In this document: one piece after another, positions 1-6,730 of the stretch
Layout of the letters: every line of letters begins with the position of its first letter
How positions within the stretch are numbered: the first letter of the stretch is position 1
Assembly: GCA_003696875.1 (NCBI GenBank)
Contig: RFHL01000170.1
Span: forward strand, 1 to 8,298
Origin: Bacteroidota bacterium
GTDB taxonomy: Bacteria; Bacteroidota; Bacteroidia; J057
DNA: 8,298 nucleotides
Direction of reading: 5' to 3'
The notes under the pieces: generated by a model
The model's input: the letters and a program-made list of their open reading frames with translations, nothing else
Told to the model about the DNA's origin: nothing
Databases searched by the model: none
Position numbers and translations under genes: made by a program

Positions 1-1113
1 CTCGACGTAGGCCGCCATGTCGCTGCGCTGGTAGCCGAGTGCGAGCTCGAAGGCCGAGGCGTTGAGGGCGTGCCAGCCGGCCAGGGTGATGAACTGGAAC
101 TTATAGCCCATTTCATTCAGCTCCTCGCGGAAGGTCTTCATCTCCTCGTCGCTCAGGTTGGCCTGCCAGTTAAAGGAAGGCGAGCAGTTGTAGGCCAGCA
201 GCACGTCGGGATATGCCTTTTTGATCGCCTCGGCAAAGGCCCGGGCCTGCGCCAGGTTGGGCTTGGAGGTCTCCATCCACAGCATGTCGGCATAGGGGGC
301 ATAGGCCAGCCCGCGGGCGATGCACGCATCGAGGCCGTTGCGGGTGTAGTAATAGCCTTCATGAGAGCGCTCACCGGTCAGGAAGGGCTTGTCATAGTCG
401 TCGATGTCAGATGTAATCAGCGTGGCAGCATCGGCATCGGTGCGGGCAATGATCACCGTGGGGACCCCCATCACATCGGCCGCAAGGCGCGCGGCCACCA
501 GCTTGTTGACGGCTTCGGAGGTGGGCACCAGAACCTTGCCGCCCAGGTGGCCGCATTTCTTGGCCGAGGAGAGCTGGTCTTCAAAGTGCACGCCGGCGGC
601 GCCGGCCATGATCATGTGCTTCATCAGCTCAAAGGCATTCAGGTTGCCCCCAAAGCCGGCCTCGGCATCGGCGATGATGGGCACCATCCAGTCCTTGTCG
701 GTCTTTCCTTCCAGCCAGTGAATCTGGTCGGTGCGCATCAGCGAGTTGTTGATGCGGCGCACGAGCGAGGGCACCGCGTCTACCGGGTAGAGCGACTGGT
801 CGGGATACATGGTCTCGGCGGTATTGGCGTCGCCGGCGACCTGCCAACCCGAGCAGTAGATGGCCTTCAGCCCGGCTTCGACCTCTTGCACGGCCTGGTT
901 GCCGGTCATCGCGCCGAGCCCGCAGACGGGATCAGCCTCATGCAGGGCGGCCCAGAGTTTTTCGGCACCTTGCTTGGCCAGGCTGTATTCGATCTGCACC
1001 GAGCCCCGCAGGTTGATAACCTGCTCGGCGGTGTAGGGGCGCTTCACGCCTTTCCAGCGGGGGTTGGAGATCCACTCGGTGATGAGGGCGTCGATGTGCT
1101 GCTGCTTTGTCAT
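1..1113 (-). CDS. aceA: Isocitrate lyase, C-terminus cut by window edge
   Basis: Isocitrate lyase splits isocitrate into glyoxylate and succinate, the first step of the glyoxylate shunt, in the cytoplasm. The first 371 codons are visible, starting at ATG 1113-1111 (MTKQQHIDAL). Seen in the translation: SGWQVAGD at residues 88-95, the DAEAGFGG metal/substrate stretch at 149-156, the family signature KKCGHLGGK with catalytic Cys187, and NCSPSFNW with N309-C310-S311-P312-S313. Bacterial members are about 430 residues, so roughly 60 C-terminal residues, including the lid, lie outside the window. The gene follows malate synthase by 77 bp on the same strand, so the two form an aceB-aceA operon. There is no Shine-Dalgarno sequence before the ATG, as usual in Bacteroidota. 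The identification is secure. Confidence 0.97.
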   Translation of the reverse strand, partial: MTKQQHIDALITEWISNPRWKGVKRPYTAEQVINLRGSVQIEYSLAKQGAEKLWAALHEADPVCGLGAMTGNQAVQEVEAGLKAIYCSGWQVAGDANTAETMYPDQSLYPVDAVPSLVRRINNSLMRTDQIHWLEGKTDKDWMVPIIADAEAGFGGNLNAFELMKHMIMAGAAGVHFEDQLSSAKKCGHLGGKVLVPTSEAVNKLVAARLAADVMGVPTVIIARTDADAATLITSDIDDYDKPFLTGERSHEGYYYTRNGLDACIARGLAYAPYADMLWMETSKPNLAQARAFAEAIKKAYPDVLLAYNCSPSFNWQANLSDEEMKTFREELNEMGYKFQFITLAGWHALNASAFELALGYQRSDMAAYVE

Positions 1114-1190
1114 AGGAATGTCAGAGTTTGGGAGAGATGGGAGATAGGAGAATGAATGGAGTATGGGCTAGGGGAGGGAAATCCCGGGGA
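1114..1190 (-). promoter_or_regulatory. aceB-aceA intercistronic spacer, G-depleted leader
   Basis: This 77-bp spacer lies between the aceB stop (TGA) and the aceA ATG. Over 1114-1180 the plus strand has only two C's (1122 and 1168), so the mRNA here is almost free of G and is rich in C, U and A. It can hold neither a Shine-Dalgarno sequence nor a stable hairpin. I infer an unstructured translation-initiation leader. A short dyad (ATCCC-G-GGGAT, about 1182-1192) overlaps the aceB stop. I see no promoter match, which fits co-transcription. Confidence 0.35.
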
Positions 1191-2798
1191 TCAGTCGAGG
1201 TGCCGGTAAGCTTCCAGGGTGAGAAATTCGGCCAGTTCGTCCTGGGTGACCAGCTGATCAAAGAGATCTGCCGCCAGCGGGAAGCGACCCGCTTCGAAGG
1301 CTGTGTCACCGAGTTCGGCTTTCATCCGGTCCAGCTGGTCGGCAAATATGTCCCGGTACAGGTCCAGGCTCAGCTTGCGGCCATCATCGAGGGCGGCCTC
1401 ATCGTGGTGCAGCCATTGCCACACCTGCGTGCGGGAGATCTCGGCCGTGGCGGCATCTTCCATCAGATGGTAGATCGGCACGCAACCATGGCCACAGAGC
1501 CAGGAGGCCAGGTAGCGGATGCCTACGTCGATGTTGGTGCGCAAGCCCGCTTCGGTGATGCTGCCGGCAAGCGGCGCAATCAGGTCGGTGGCCGTCACCT
1601 TGACATCTTCGCGCAGCTTGTGCAGCTGGTTGGGGCCGGGCATGTAGCGGTCGAATTGCTCCAGGGCCACCGGCACCAGGCCGGGATGCGCCACCCAGGT
1701 GCCGTCATGGCCGGCCTGGGCTTCGCGCTTTTTGTCGGCGGCCACCTTAGCCAGAGCCTGTGCGTTGGCTTCGGGATCGGATTTGATCGGAATCTGGGCT
1801 GCCATGCCGCCCATGGCATGGGCCCCACGGCGGTGGCAGGTCTTGATGACCAGAGAGGAATAGGCTTCCATGAAGGGCGCCGTCATCGTAACCTGGGCCC
1901 GGTCGGGCATCAGGTATTCGGGGCGGTGGCCCAGGCACTTGATAAAGGAGAAAATGTAGTCCCAGCGGCCGCAGTTGAGGCCGGCGGAGTGGTCGCGCAA
2001 TTCGTACAGAATCTCGTCCAGCTCAAAAGAGGCCAGAATGGTCTCAATCAGCACCGTGGCCTTGATGGTCCCCATCGGCAGGCCCACCCAGCTCTGGGCA
2101 AAGAGGAAGACATCGTTCCACAGGCGGGCTTCCAGGTGGCTCTCCAGCTTGGGCAGGTAAAAGTACGGCCCTGAGCCCCGCGATATCAGGTTGATGGCAT
2201 TGTGAAAAAAGAAGAGGCCAAAGTCGAAGAGCGAACCGCTCATGGGGGCGCCATCGACATAGAGGTGTTTCTCCTCCAGATGCCAGCCGCGGGGCCGCAC
2301 CATCAGGGTGGCGGTGTTCGGATTCAGCTGGTAAAACTTCCCCTTGACCGGATCTTCGTAGGTCAGCGTACGGTTGACGGCCTCGCGCAGGTTGACCTGC
2401 CCGTCGAGGCAATTGCCCCAGGAAGGGGCATTGGCGTCCTCGAAGTCGGCCATGAATACCTTGGCACCGGAGTTCAAGGCATTGATAATCATCTTTCTAT
2501 CGACCGGGCCGGTGATTTCCACCCGGCGGTCCTGTAGGTCGGCGGGAACCGGGGCTACCTTCCAGTCGCTCTCGCGGATGCAGCGGGTTTCGGGTAGGAA
2601 AGTGGGCAGTTCGCCCGCCTGCAGGCGAGCCTTGCGGCTGGCCCGGGCCTCGAGCAGGGCGAGGCGGCGGGCATTGAAGCGGCGCTGCAGCGCCACGATA
2701 AAGGCGAGGGCATCGGCGCTGAGGATCTCTGCCTGTGCGGGCGACAGCCCGCCGCGGAGATCCACGCCGGTAGGCGTAGAAGTGAGTGTGGTGTTCAT
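1191..2798 (-). CDS. aceB: Malate synthase A
   Basis: Malate synthase A condenses glyoxylate with acetyl-CoA to give malate and CoA, the second step of the glyoxylate shunt. The 535-residue length is normal for the A form (about 530), as opposed to the 720-residue G form. Seen: MADFEDANAPSW at 116-127, MVRPRGWHLEEKH at 166-178, the family signature RDHSAGLNCGRWDYIF at 268-283, HAMGGMAAQIP at 327-337, and MEDAATAEISR at 446-456. By family knowledge, E252 and D280 would be the Mg ligands, D448 the catalytic base, and an Arg of the RPRGW motif the glyoxylate binder. The start is ATG 2798-2796, about 22 nt below the predicted transcription start. It is the first gene of an aceB-aceA operon and diverges from an ScfR/RamB-like regulator that is its probable controller. 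Confidence 0.97.
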   Translation of the reverse strand: MNTTLTSTPTGVDLRGGLSPAQAEILSADALAFIVALQRRFNARRLALLEARASRKARLQAGELPTFLPETRCIRESDWKVAPVPADLQDRRVEITGPVDRKMIINALNSGAKVFMADFEDANAPSWGNCLDGQVNLREAVNRTLTYEDPVKGKFYQLNPNTATLMVRPRGWHLEEKHLYVDGAPMSGSLFDFGLFFFHNAINLISRGSGPYFYLPKLESHLEARLWNDVFLFAQSWVGLPMGTIKATVLIETILASFELDEILYELRDHSAGLNCGRWDYIFSFIKCLGHRPEYLMPDRAQVTMTAPFMEAYSSLVIKTCHRRGAHAMGGMAAQIPIKSDPEANAQALAKVAADKKREAQAGHDGTWVAHPGLVPVALEQFDRYMPGPNQLHKLREDVKVTATDLIAPLAGSITEAGLRTNIDVGIRYLASWLCGHGCVPIYHLMEDAATAEISRTQVWQWLHHDEAALDDGRKLSLDLYRDIFADQLDRMKAELGDTAFEAGRFPLAADLFDQLVTQDELAEFLTLEAYRHLD

Positions 2799-2826
2799 GA
2801 AGGGAATGATTTGGAAGACTCTGTAG

Positions 2827-2857
2827 CAAAGGTAGGTAAAGCGAATTAGATTTGCAA
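2827..2857 (-). promoter_or_regulatory. Predicted aceBA promoter (Bacteroidota type)
   Basis: Read on the minus strand there is a -7 element TACCTTTG (2834-2827), a perfect match to the Bacteroidota TAnnTTTG consensus. A TTG -33 element lies at 2857-2855 with exactly 20 bp between them, inside the usual spacing. Transcription would start near 2820, leaving a leader of about 22 nt before the aceB ATG. The -33 TTG is part of TTGCAAA and abuts an inverted repeat, so a bound regulator would block it. The call is a consensus match; no transcript data are available. Confidence 0.7.
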
Positions 2858-2870
2858 GCGAAAATTCGCT
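2841..2870. promoter_or_regulatory. Candidate operator: GCGAA dyads around the aceB -33 box
   Basis: The tight inverted repeat AGCGAA-AA-TTCGCT spans 2857-2870. A wider one, GCGAATT (2841-2847) with AATTCGC (2863-2869), encloses the -33 element. GCGAA thus occurs twice directly and once inverted within 30 bp. Between them is TTTGCAAG (2851-2858), one base away from the TTTGCAAA core known for RamB/PrpR regulators of Actinobacteria. Because the divergent gene encodes a protein of that family, I infer that this is its binding site. The plus strand also reads TAGATTTG (2847-2854), a -7-like match pointing toward the regulator but without a properly spaced -33. Confidence 0.45.
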
Positions 2871-3236
2871 AAAAGCCTTTTTTCGTCATTTTCGGATGCT
2901 TCGCCAGTTGTTTTGGGCCCCTGAGCGGGGATTCATTCTCCCTTTTCGGGATAAATGCGTAGCTTGCATTAAGTAACGCGAGAAAAATAACTTCCCGATT
3001 TTGCGCCGAGACCTTGTGCGCAGACAAGGAAGAAAAACCGAGCTTGGCAGGCCAAGTGAGGCTTTTGCTGACGCCGTATGCGGGCAAGGGATCAAGCCAA
3101 AAGCGGACTTTATTTTTTGAGCGTTACTAAGGCTTCTTTTTCACCGTTACGCCGCCAATCTTTTTGCTTCGCCTCTTGCCAGAGTCCCTCAAAAGGGCTG
3201 GCCATCGGATCTCGTCTCGCTTCTCGCCTCTCAAAC
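2871..3236. other. Divergent intergenic region, no convincing gene
   Basis: This 366-bp stretch lies between the aceB control site and the regulator start. I see no convincing small gene. The frame of the regulator is open back to an ATG at 3078, but the 53 extra residues are Ser/Arg/Phe-rich and lie ahead of a normal XRE-type N-terminus, so they are probably untranslated leader. The stretch holds a short CCCC/GGGG dyad (2918-2930) and two perfect 6-bp-arm dyads (3012-3056). For a regulator promoter there are only weak matches (a TATTTTTTG run at 3111-3119 and TCTTTTTG at 3159-3166), neither with a well-spaced -33. Confidence 0.4.
3012..3056. repeat. Two tandem perfect dyads upstream of the regulator gene
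   Basis: CCTTGT (3012-3017) pairs with ACAAGG (3024-3029) across a 6-nt loop, and CTTGGC (3043-3048) pairs with GCCAAG (3051-3056) across 2 nt. Their centres are about 29 bp apart, close to three helical turns. The second has the same 6-N2-6 layout as AGCGAA-AA-TTCGCT at the aceB promoter. They could be operator sites for autoregulation or RNA hairpins in the regulator leader. Chance is not excluded for 6-bp arms. Confidence 0.35.
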
Positions 3237-4721
3237 ATGCTTGTCAACAAACAAAACATCCGGCTCATCTTCGGGCTCAAACTGAAGCAACTGCGACAGC
3301 AGCGCGGCCTTTCTTTTGCCGAGTTGAGCAAGGCGGCCGGGCTTTCGGTCTCCTATCTCAATGAGATTGAGAAGGGAAAGAAGTATCCCAAAGCCGAGAA
3401 AATCATCGCGCTGGCCTCGGCGCTGGATGTGAGTTACGACCAGCTCGTTTCGCTCAAGCTGAGCCGCAAGCTCGCCCCGGTGGCCGACCTCTTGCACTCG
3501 GGCATCCTCGACAGCCTGCCCCTTGAGCTCTTTGGCCTGGAGGCCAGTACCTTGCTGGACATCATTTCCTCGGCCCCCACCCAGGTCAATGCCTTCATCA
3601 GTACCCTGGTCAAAATCGCCCGCAGCTACGAGCTCACGCAGGAAAACTTCTATTTCGCCGCCTTGCGCTCCTATCAGGAGATGCACGACAACTACTTTGA
3701 GGATCTGGAAGCCGAGGTGGAAACCTTTGTGGAAGAACAGAGCAGCCAGGGGGCCAATCTGCGGCCGGCCGTCCTGATGACCGTACTCCACAAAACCTAC
3801 GGCTACACCATCAACCGCGAGGCGCTGCAGGAGCAGCCGGAGCTCAGGCGCTTTCGCTCGGTCTTTTCTCCCAAAGACAAAGTGCTCTATATCAACGATT
3901 CCCTCACTGACATGCAGCAGGCCTTCCTGCTGGGCAAGGAGATCGCCTTTAACCGCCTTTCCCTCACCGAGCGGCCCTATACCTCGACGATCTTTCACGT
4001 CAACAGCTTCGAGGAGGTGCTCAGCAATTTCAAGGCCTCCTACTTTTCAGTGGCCCTGCTCATGAACCGGCATCATTTTCTCAAGGACCTCACCACCTTC
4101 TTTGACCGGCCGGAATGGGACCCGGAGGCCTTCCTGGCCCTGATGGATAAATATCGAGCCACCCCGGAGATGTTCCTGCATCGCCTCACCAACCTGCTGC
4201 CCAAGTACTTCGGGATCGACCACTTCTTCTTCCTGCGCTTTCAGGATCAGCTCGATCGCGAGGATATGTATGTGCACATCACCAAGGAACTGCACCTCTC
4301 CCGCCTGCACAATCCCCACCGCAACGACCTGAACCAGCACTACTGTCGCCGCTGGGTGTCGGTGCGGGTCCTGAGCGACCTCCGGGCCCAGTCACCCGCC
4401 AGCAAACTGCTGGTCGACATCCAGCGGTCTCACTATACCGGCACCAAAAACGAGTACCTCTGCATCACCATCGCCCGCCCCAACACCCCCACCCCTCACG
4501 CCAATGTGAGCGTGACGTTGGGCATACAGGTCGATGCCGCCTCCCGGCGGCGCATTCGTTTTCTGGAGCATCCGGATATCCCCTTGCGCGAGGTCGGCGA
4601 GACCTGCGAACGCTGCCCCCTCATCGATTGTGAGGCCCGCGTCGCCCCCCCCAGCGTCGTGGACCGGCAGCAAGAAGACGACGCCATCCGCACCCACCTG
4701 GAGGCGCTGATCAGGAAGTAG
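3237..4721 (+). CDS. XRE-family regulator, ScfR/RamB-like, of the glyoxylate operon
   Basis: A predicted 494-residue DNA-binding regulator. Residues about 8-70 form an XRE/Cro-type helix-turn-helix (FAELSKAAGLSVSYLNEIEK at 27-46). Residues about 180-300 resemble the IrrE/M78 peptidase-like module, but the HExxH zinc motif is replaced by GKEIAFN (233-239), so no peptidase activity is expected. The C-terminal part carries YCRRW (C370) and CERCPLIDCEARVAPP (C457, C460, C465), the hallmark of the short-chain fatty acyl regulator (ScfR) family that includes RamB and PrpR; the four Cys may bind a metal or Fe-S cluster. I chose ATG 3237 because it starts just ahead of the HTH; ATG 3078 would add 53 residues of unlikely sequence. 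It diverges from aceBA, so acetate/acyl-CoA-responsive control of aceBA is inferred. A C8 run (4645-4652) is in frame within the APP motif. Confidence 0.85.
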   Translation: MLVNKQNIRLIFGLKLKQLRQQRGLSFAELSKAAGLSVSYLNEIEKGKKYPKAEKIIALASALDVSYDQLVSLKLSRKLAPVADLLHSGILDSLPLELFGLEASTLLDIISSAPTQVNAFISTLVKIARSYELTQENFYFAALRSYQEMHDNYFEDLEAEVETFVEEQSSQGANLRPAVLMTVLHKTYGYTINREALQEQPELRRFRSVFSPKDKVLYINDSLTDMQQAFLLGKEIAFNRLSLTERPYTSTIFHVNSFEEVLSNFKASYFSVALLMNRHHFLKDLTTFFDRPEWDPEAFLALMDKYRATPEMFLHRLTNLLPKYFGIDHFFFLRFQDQLDREDMYVHITKELHLSRLHNPHRNDLNQHYCRRWVSVRVLSDLRAQSPASKLLVDIQRSHYTGTKNEYLCITIARPNTPTPHANVSVTLGIQVDAASRRRIRFLEHPDIPLREVGETCERCPLIDCEARVAPPSVVDRQQEDDAIRTHLEALIRK

Positions 4722-4733
4722 ACTGGATGTACT

Positions 4734-4768
4734 GAGCCTATATCAGGCTCGCAGCCGCGATAAGCGGC
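4734..4768. terminator. Tandem hairpins between convergent genes
   Basis: GAGCCT (4734-4739) pairs with AGGCTC (4745-4750) over a 5-nt loop, starting 12 bp after the regulator stop. GCCGC (4754-4758) pairs with GCGGC (4764-4768) over the loop GATAA. The pair lies in the 74-bp gap between the regulator and the convergent secreted-protein gene. There is no T-run on either strand, so classical intrinsic termination is uncertain; they may act as a two-way transcript-end or stability structure. Confidence 0.5.
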
Positions 4769-4795
4769 GGTCTCCTGTCTCGGCTCCCATCGTCT

Positions 4796-5437
4796 CTACG
4801 GCATTTCCCGCGCATTGGCCTGATACATACAGGGATACACCTCGGGAAAGTAGACAAAATTGTCGATCAGGATGTTGCCGGAGTAGGTGGCCTCGGTGGT
4901 GTAGTAGGCCTCCAGAATCAGGTAGGAATAGCTGCTCTGCTCGGGCCAGAGGACGATGTCATAGGTACGCCAGTCAGCGTGAAAGATGGGGCCTGACTCC
5001 CAGAGGAGTTCCTCTTGGCTGCACGGGCCACTGCCCCCCCAGATGCGCAGGCTGGCCTCCCCGGTGAAAAAAACCGAGCCGGCAAAGAAGGTCTCTGAGC
5101 GGGCCAGGTCGAGGGTGTATTTATAGCAGATCCCTTTTTCGAGAGGATGCTCCAGTTTCTGCTGGACGATCTCCCAGCGGTTGCGAAAGGGGACATTGTC
5201 CCCGCGGCAGATCAGGCTCAGATAAGACAGCCCGGCCGAGGGGGCCGTGGAGACCTGCCAGGACCCGGGTTGGGTATCGGGGGTACTGCCTTGCCCACAG
5301 GGTTCCCAGGCGGGCGGGACCACCGAGGGGCCGCGCATGCCCTCAAAGGAAGGGTTGACCAGAGCCTGTGCGGGCAGCAGGCGCGAGAGCGCGATCAGAA
5401 ACAAAGCCAGGATGCTGAGGCGAAACAGAATGCGCAT
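4796..5437 (-). CDS. Secreted protein with jelly-roll-like carbohydrate-binding fold
   Basis: Function unknown. The ATG at 5437-5435 gives 213 residues (MRILFRLSIL); an in-frame TTG nine bases earlier is less likely. Residues 1-25 are a clear Sec signal peptide (basic start, long Leu/Ile/Ala core, LLPAQA cleavage region). The mature part begins LVNPSFEG, followed by PPAWEPCG, a TPDTQPG turn and SYLSLICRG. It ends with GNILIDNFVYF, the closing strand often seen in galactose-binding-like/CBM jelly-roll domains. Proteins with this VNPSFE...W..CG...TPD pattern are common in secreted or gliding-associated proteins of Saprospiria-type Bacteroidota (family knowledge from memory). It is 28 bp downstream of the DUF2341 protein gene on the same strand, so the two are probably one transcript and may work together at the cell surface. 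A run of seven G's in the coding strand (5034-5040) is in frame. Confidence 0.7.
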   Translation of the reverse strand: MRILFRLSILALFLIALSRLLPAQALVNPSFEGMRGPSVVPPAWEPCGQGSTPDTQPGSWQVSTAPSAGLSYLSLICRGDNVPFRNRWEIVQQKLEHPLEKGICYKYTLDLARSETFFAGSVFFTGEASLRIWGGSGPCSQEELLWESGPIFHADWRTYDIVLWPEQSSYSYLILEAYYTTEATYSGNILIDNFVYFPEVYPCMYQANAREMP

Positions 5438-5465
5438 ATCGGTCAATATTTTGGGCTGGGAGCGA

Positions 5466-6656
5466 TCACATTCGCTCCAGGCGGAAAGTCTTGAGCTTGC
5501 GGTCCTGTCCCATCACCCCGAGCACATAAGTGCCGGGCTCCAGGTCGCGGGGCGGGGAGAGTTCCTGCCGATGGGTGCCGATGCCCGCGTCAAATTCGTC
5601 TACCCAGAGCGGGGCGCCAGAGGCGGAGTAAAGGGTGACGGTGAGGTGGTCGGGCTTGTCGGTACTAAACTGGATGGAAAAGGACTTGTTGAAGATCTCC
5701 GGGCTCACGCCCTGTACTTCCAGCCCTTTCATATTCGGATTGAAATCCAGGTAAATCAGGTCCGAGTAGGAGAAGTCGCCATTGTTGTTGACCTGCTTGA
5801 CCCGGTAATACGAGCTACCCTCCAGGGGGTGAGGATCGGTAAAGGTGTAGCGCAGCATCTCCTCGCTATGGTCTCCGCCGCCCATGCGGCCCAGGGTTTC
5901 GTAGTGCATCCCTTGCGGGCTGCGTTCGATGCTAAAGTAGTCGTTGTCGTACTCCTGGGAGGTGGCAAACTCCACCAGGACCAGGCTGCCAGCCCGCTCG
6001 CGGGCCGAGAGGTAGTCGAAGGTAACCGGCCAGGGGGCCGCCACATCTTCCGGTTCCCCGAGCATGACCATGCTGCCGGGGCGCATTTGGTTGACCCGTT
6101 CGAGTCCCATCCAGACCTGCTTGGTGTCAGGATCCAGGATCGGAGCCGGGCCGTCTTCCCCGGTCATAAAGCCCCGGATACCGTGGGCGGCGGTTTGCAG
6201 GGTCGGCATACTGTCGACCGATGCGTTGCCGTAGTAGAGATATATCAGGGTCGGTCGCCCCAGATGCAGGGTGTCCAGGCTGATCCAGACTTCGATTTCG
6301 CCCGCGCGGGGGTTGTAAGATTCTATGCGATGAAAGAGCGGGGTGGCCCCATCGGCCCGAGAAAAGCGCAGGTCATAGCCCATTTCTTGCCGGACCTTAC
6401 CCCCATAGGCGGTAGTCTTGAGGTCGTCATGGCGCAGGGTGAGGAGGAGAGGGAAGTTAAGCAGGGTGCCTGAGCCCGCAAAGACGGTCGTATCGGTGAC
6501 GACAGGCATGCGCCATTCGTAGCCTGCCATACGCCCTTCCCCGGCCCGGTCATACAGGGTAAGGACCGCCAGAAAAGCGCAGAGGGCTACGCCTGAGACA
6601 GTATACAGGACCCGTTTGGTGGAAAGCCGGGTGGTCGTCTTGGATTGATTTGCCAT
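5466..6656 (-). CDS. DUF2341 surface protein with T9SS-like C-terminal domain
   Basis: Starting at ATG 6656 the protein has 396 residues; ATG 6671 and 6710 are alternatives, and the open frame before them has no clear homology. Residues about 14-35 are a hydrophobic export segment (VLYTVSGVALCAFLAVLTLY) after a basic N-terminus, without an obvious AxA cleavage site, so it may be a signal anchor. Residues about 45-145 fit DUF2341 (YEWRMPVV, NFPLLLTL, YDLRFSRADG, FHRIESYNP, EVWISLDTL, LIYLYYGN). Residues about 211-300 are the Bacteroidota fibronectin-like module (DYFSIERS, YYRVKQVNNNGDFSYSD). Residues about 316-396 resemble a type A T9SS sorting domain (SPEIFNKSFSIQF, LTVTLYSASG, LEPGTYVLGV, KLKTFRLERM), with the usual PNPF degenerated. 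The role is unknown; export through the type IX system to the surface is inferred. It heads a two-gene unit with the secreted protein downstream. Confidence 0.75.
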   Translation of the reverse strand: MANQSKTTTRLSTKRVLYTVSGVALCAFLAVLTLYDRAGEGRMAGYEWRMPVVTDTTVFAGSGTLLNFPLLLTLRHDDLKTTAYGGKVRQEMGYDLRFSRADGATPLFHRIESYNPRAGEIEVWISLDTLHLGRPTLIYLYYGNASVDSMPTLQTAAHGIRGFMTGEDGPAPILDPDTKQVWMGLERVNQMRPGSMVMLGEPEDVAAPWPVTFDYLSARERAGSLVLVEFATSQEYDNDYFSIERSPQGMHYETLGRMGGGDHSEEMLRYTFTDPHPLEGSSYYRVKQVNNNGDFSYSDLIYLDFNPNMKGLEVQGVSPEIFNKSFSIQFSTDKPDHLTVTLYSASGAPLWVDEFDAGIGTHRQELSPPRDLEPGTYVLGVMGQDRKLKTFRLERM

Positions 6657-6710
6657 GTTCAGTTGCGGCATAATGTCGGGCAGTTTAGGCGGTATGCACC
6701 TTACAATCAT

Positions 6711-6730
6711 AGCCCCCACCGGGGGCTTTT
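6711..6730. other. GC-rich hairpin in the leader of the DUF2341 gene
   Basis: AGCCCCC (6711-6717) and GGGGGCT (6721-6727) form a perfect 7-bp stem with an ACC loop, followed on the plus strand by TTTT. Read as plus-strand RNA this is a textbook intrinsic terminator, but no plus-strand gene ends here. Read on the minus strand it sits 55 bp ahead of the favoured ATG, in the presumed leader of the DUF2341 gene. It could block antisense transcription into that gene or act as a leader structure; which one cannot be told from sequence. Confidence 0.5.

Noticed and set aside
70..1155. Long plus-strand open frame opposite isocitrate lyase
   Set aside because: It is antisense to a secure aceA gene, and its Gly/His/Val-rich translation is the typical mirror of a GC-rich coding strand.
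1128..2174. Long plus-strand open frame opposite malate synthase
   Set aside because: Antisense shadow of aceB, with no recognisable domain.
3078..3236. Upstream ATG giving the regulator 53 extra N-terminal residues
   Set aside because: The extra residues are Ser/Arg/Phe-rich and the XRE domain begins normally just after the Met at 3237. I treat the stretch as leader, though it is not disproved.
5247..6473. 408-codon plus-strand open frame over the two secreted-protein genes
   Set aside because: It spans the gap and both starts of two minus-strand genes that have signal peptides and known domains. Its own translation shows none.
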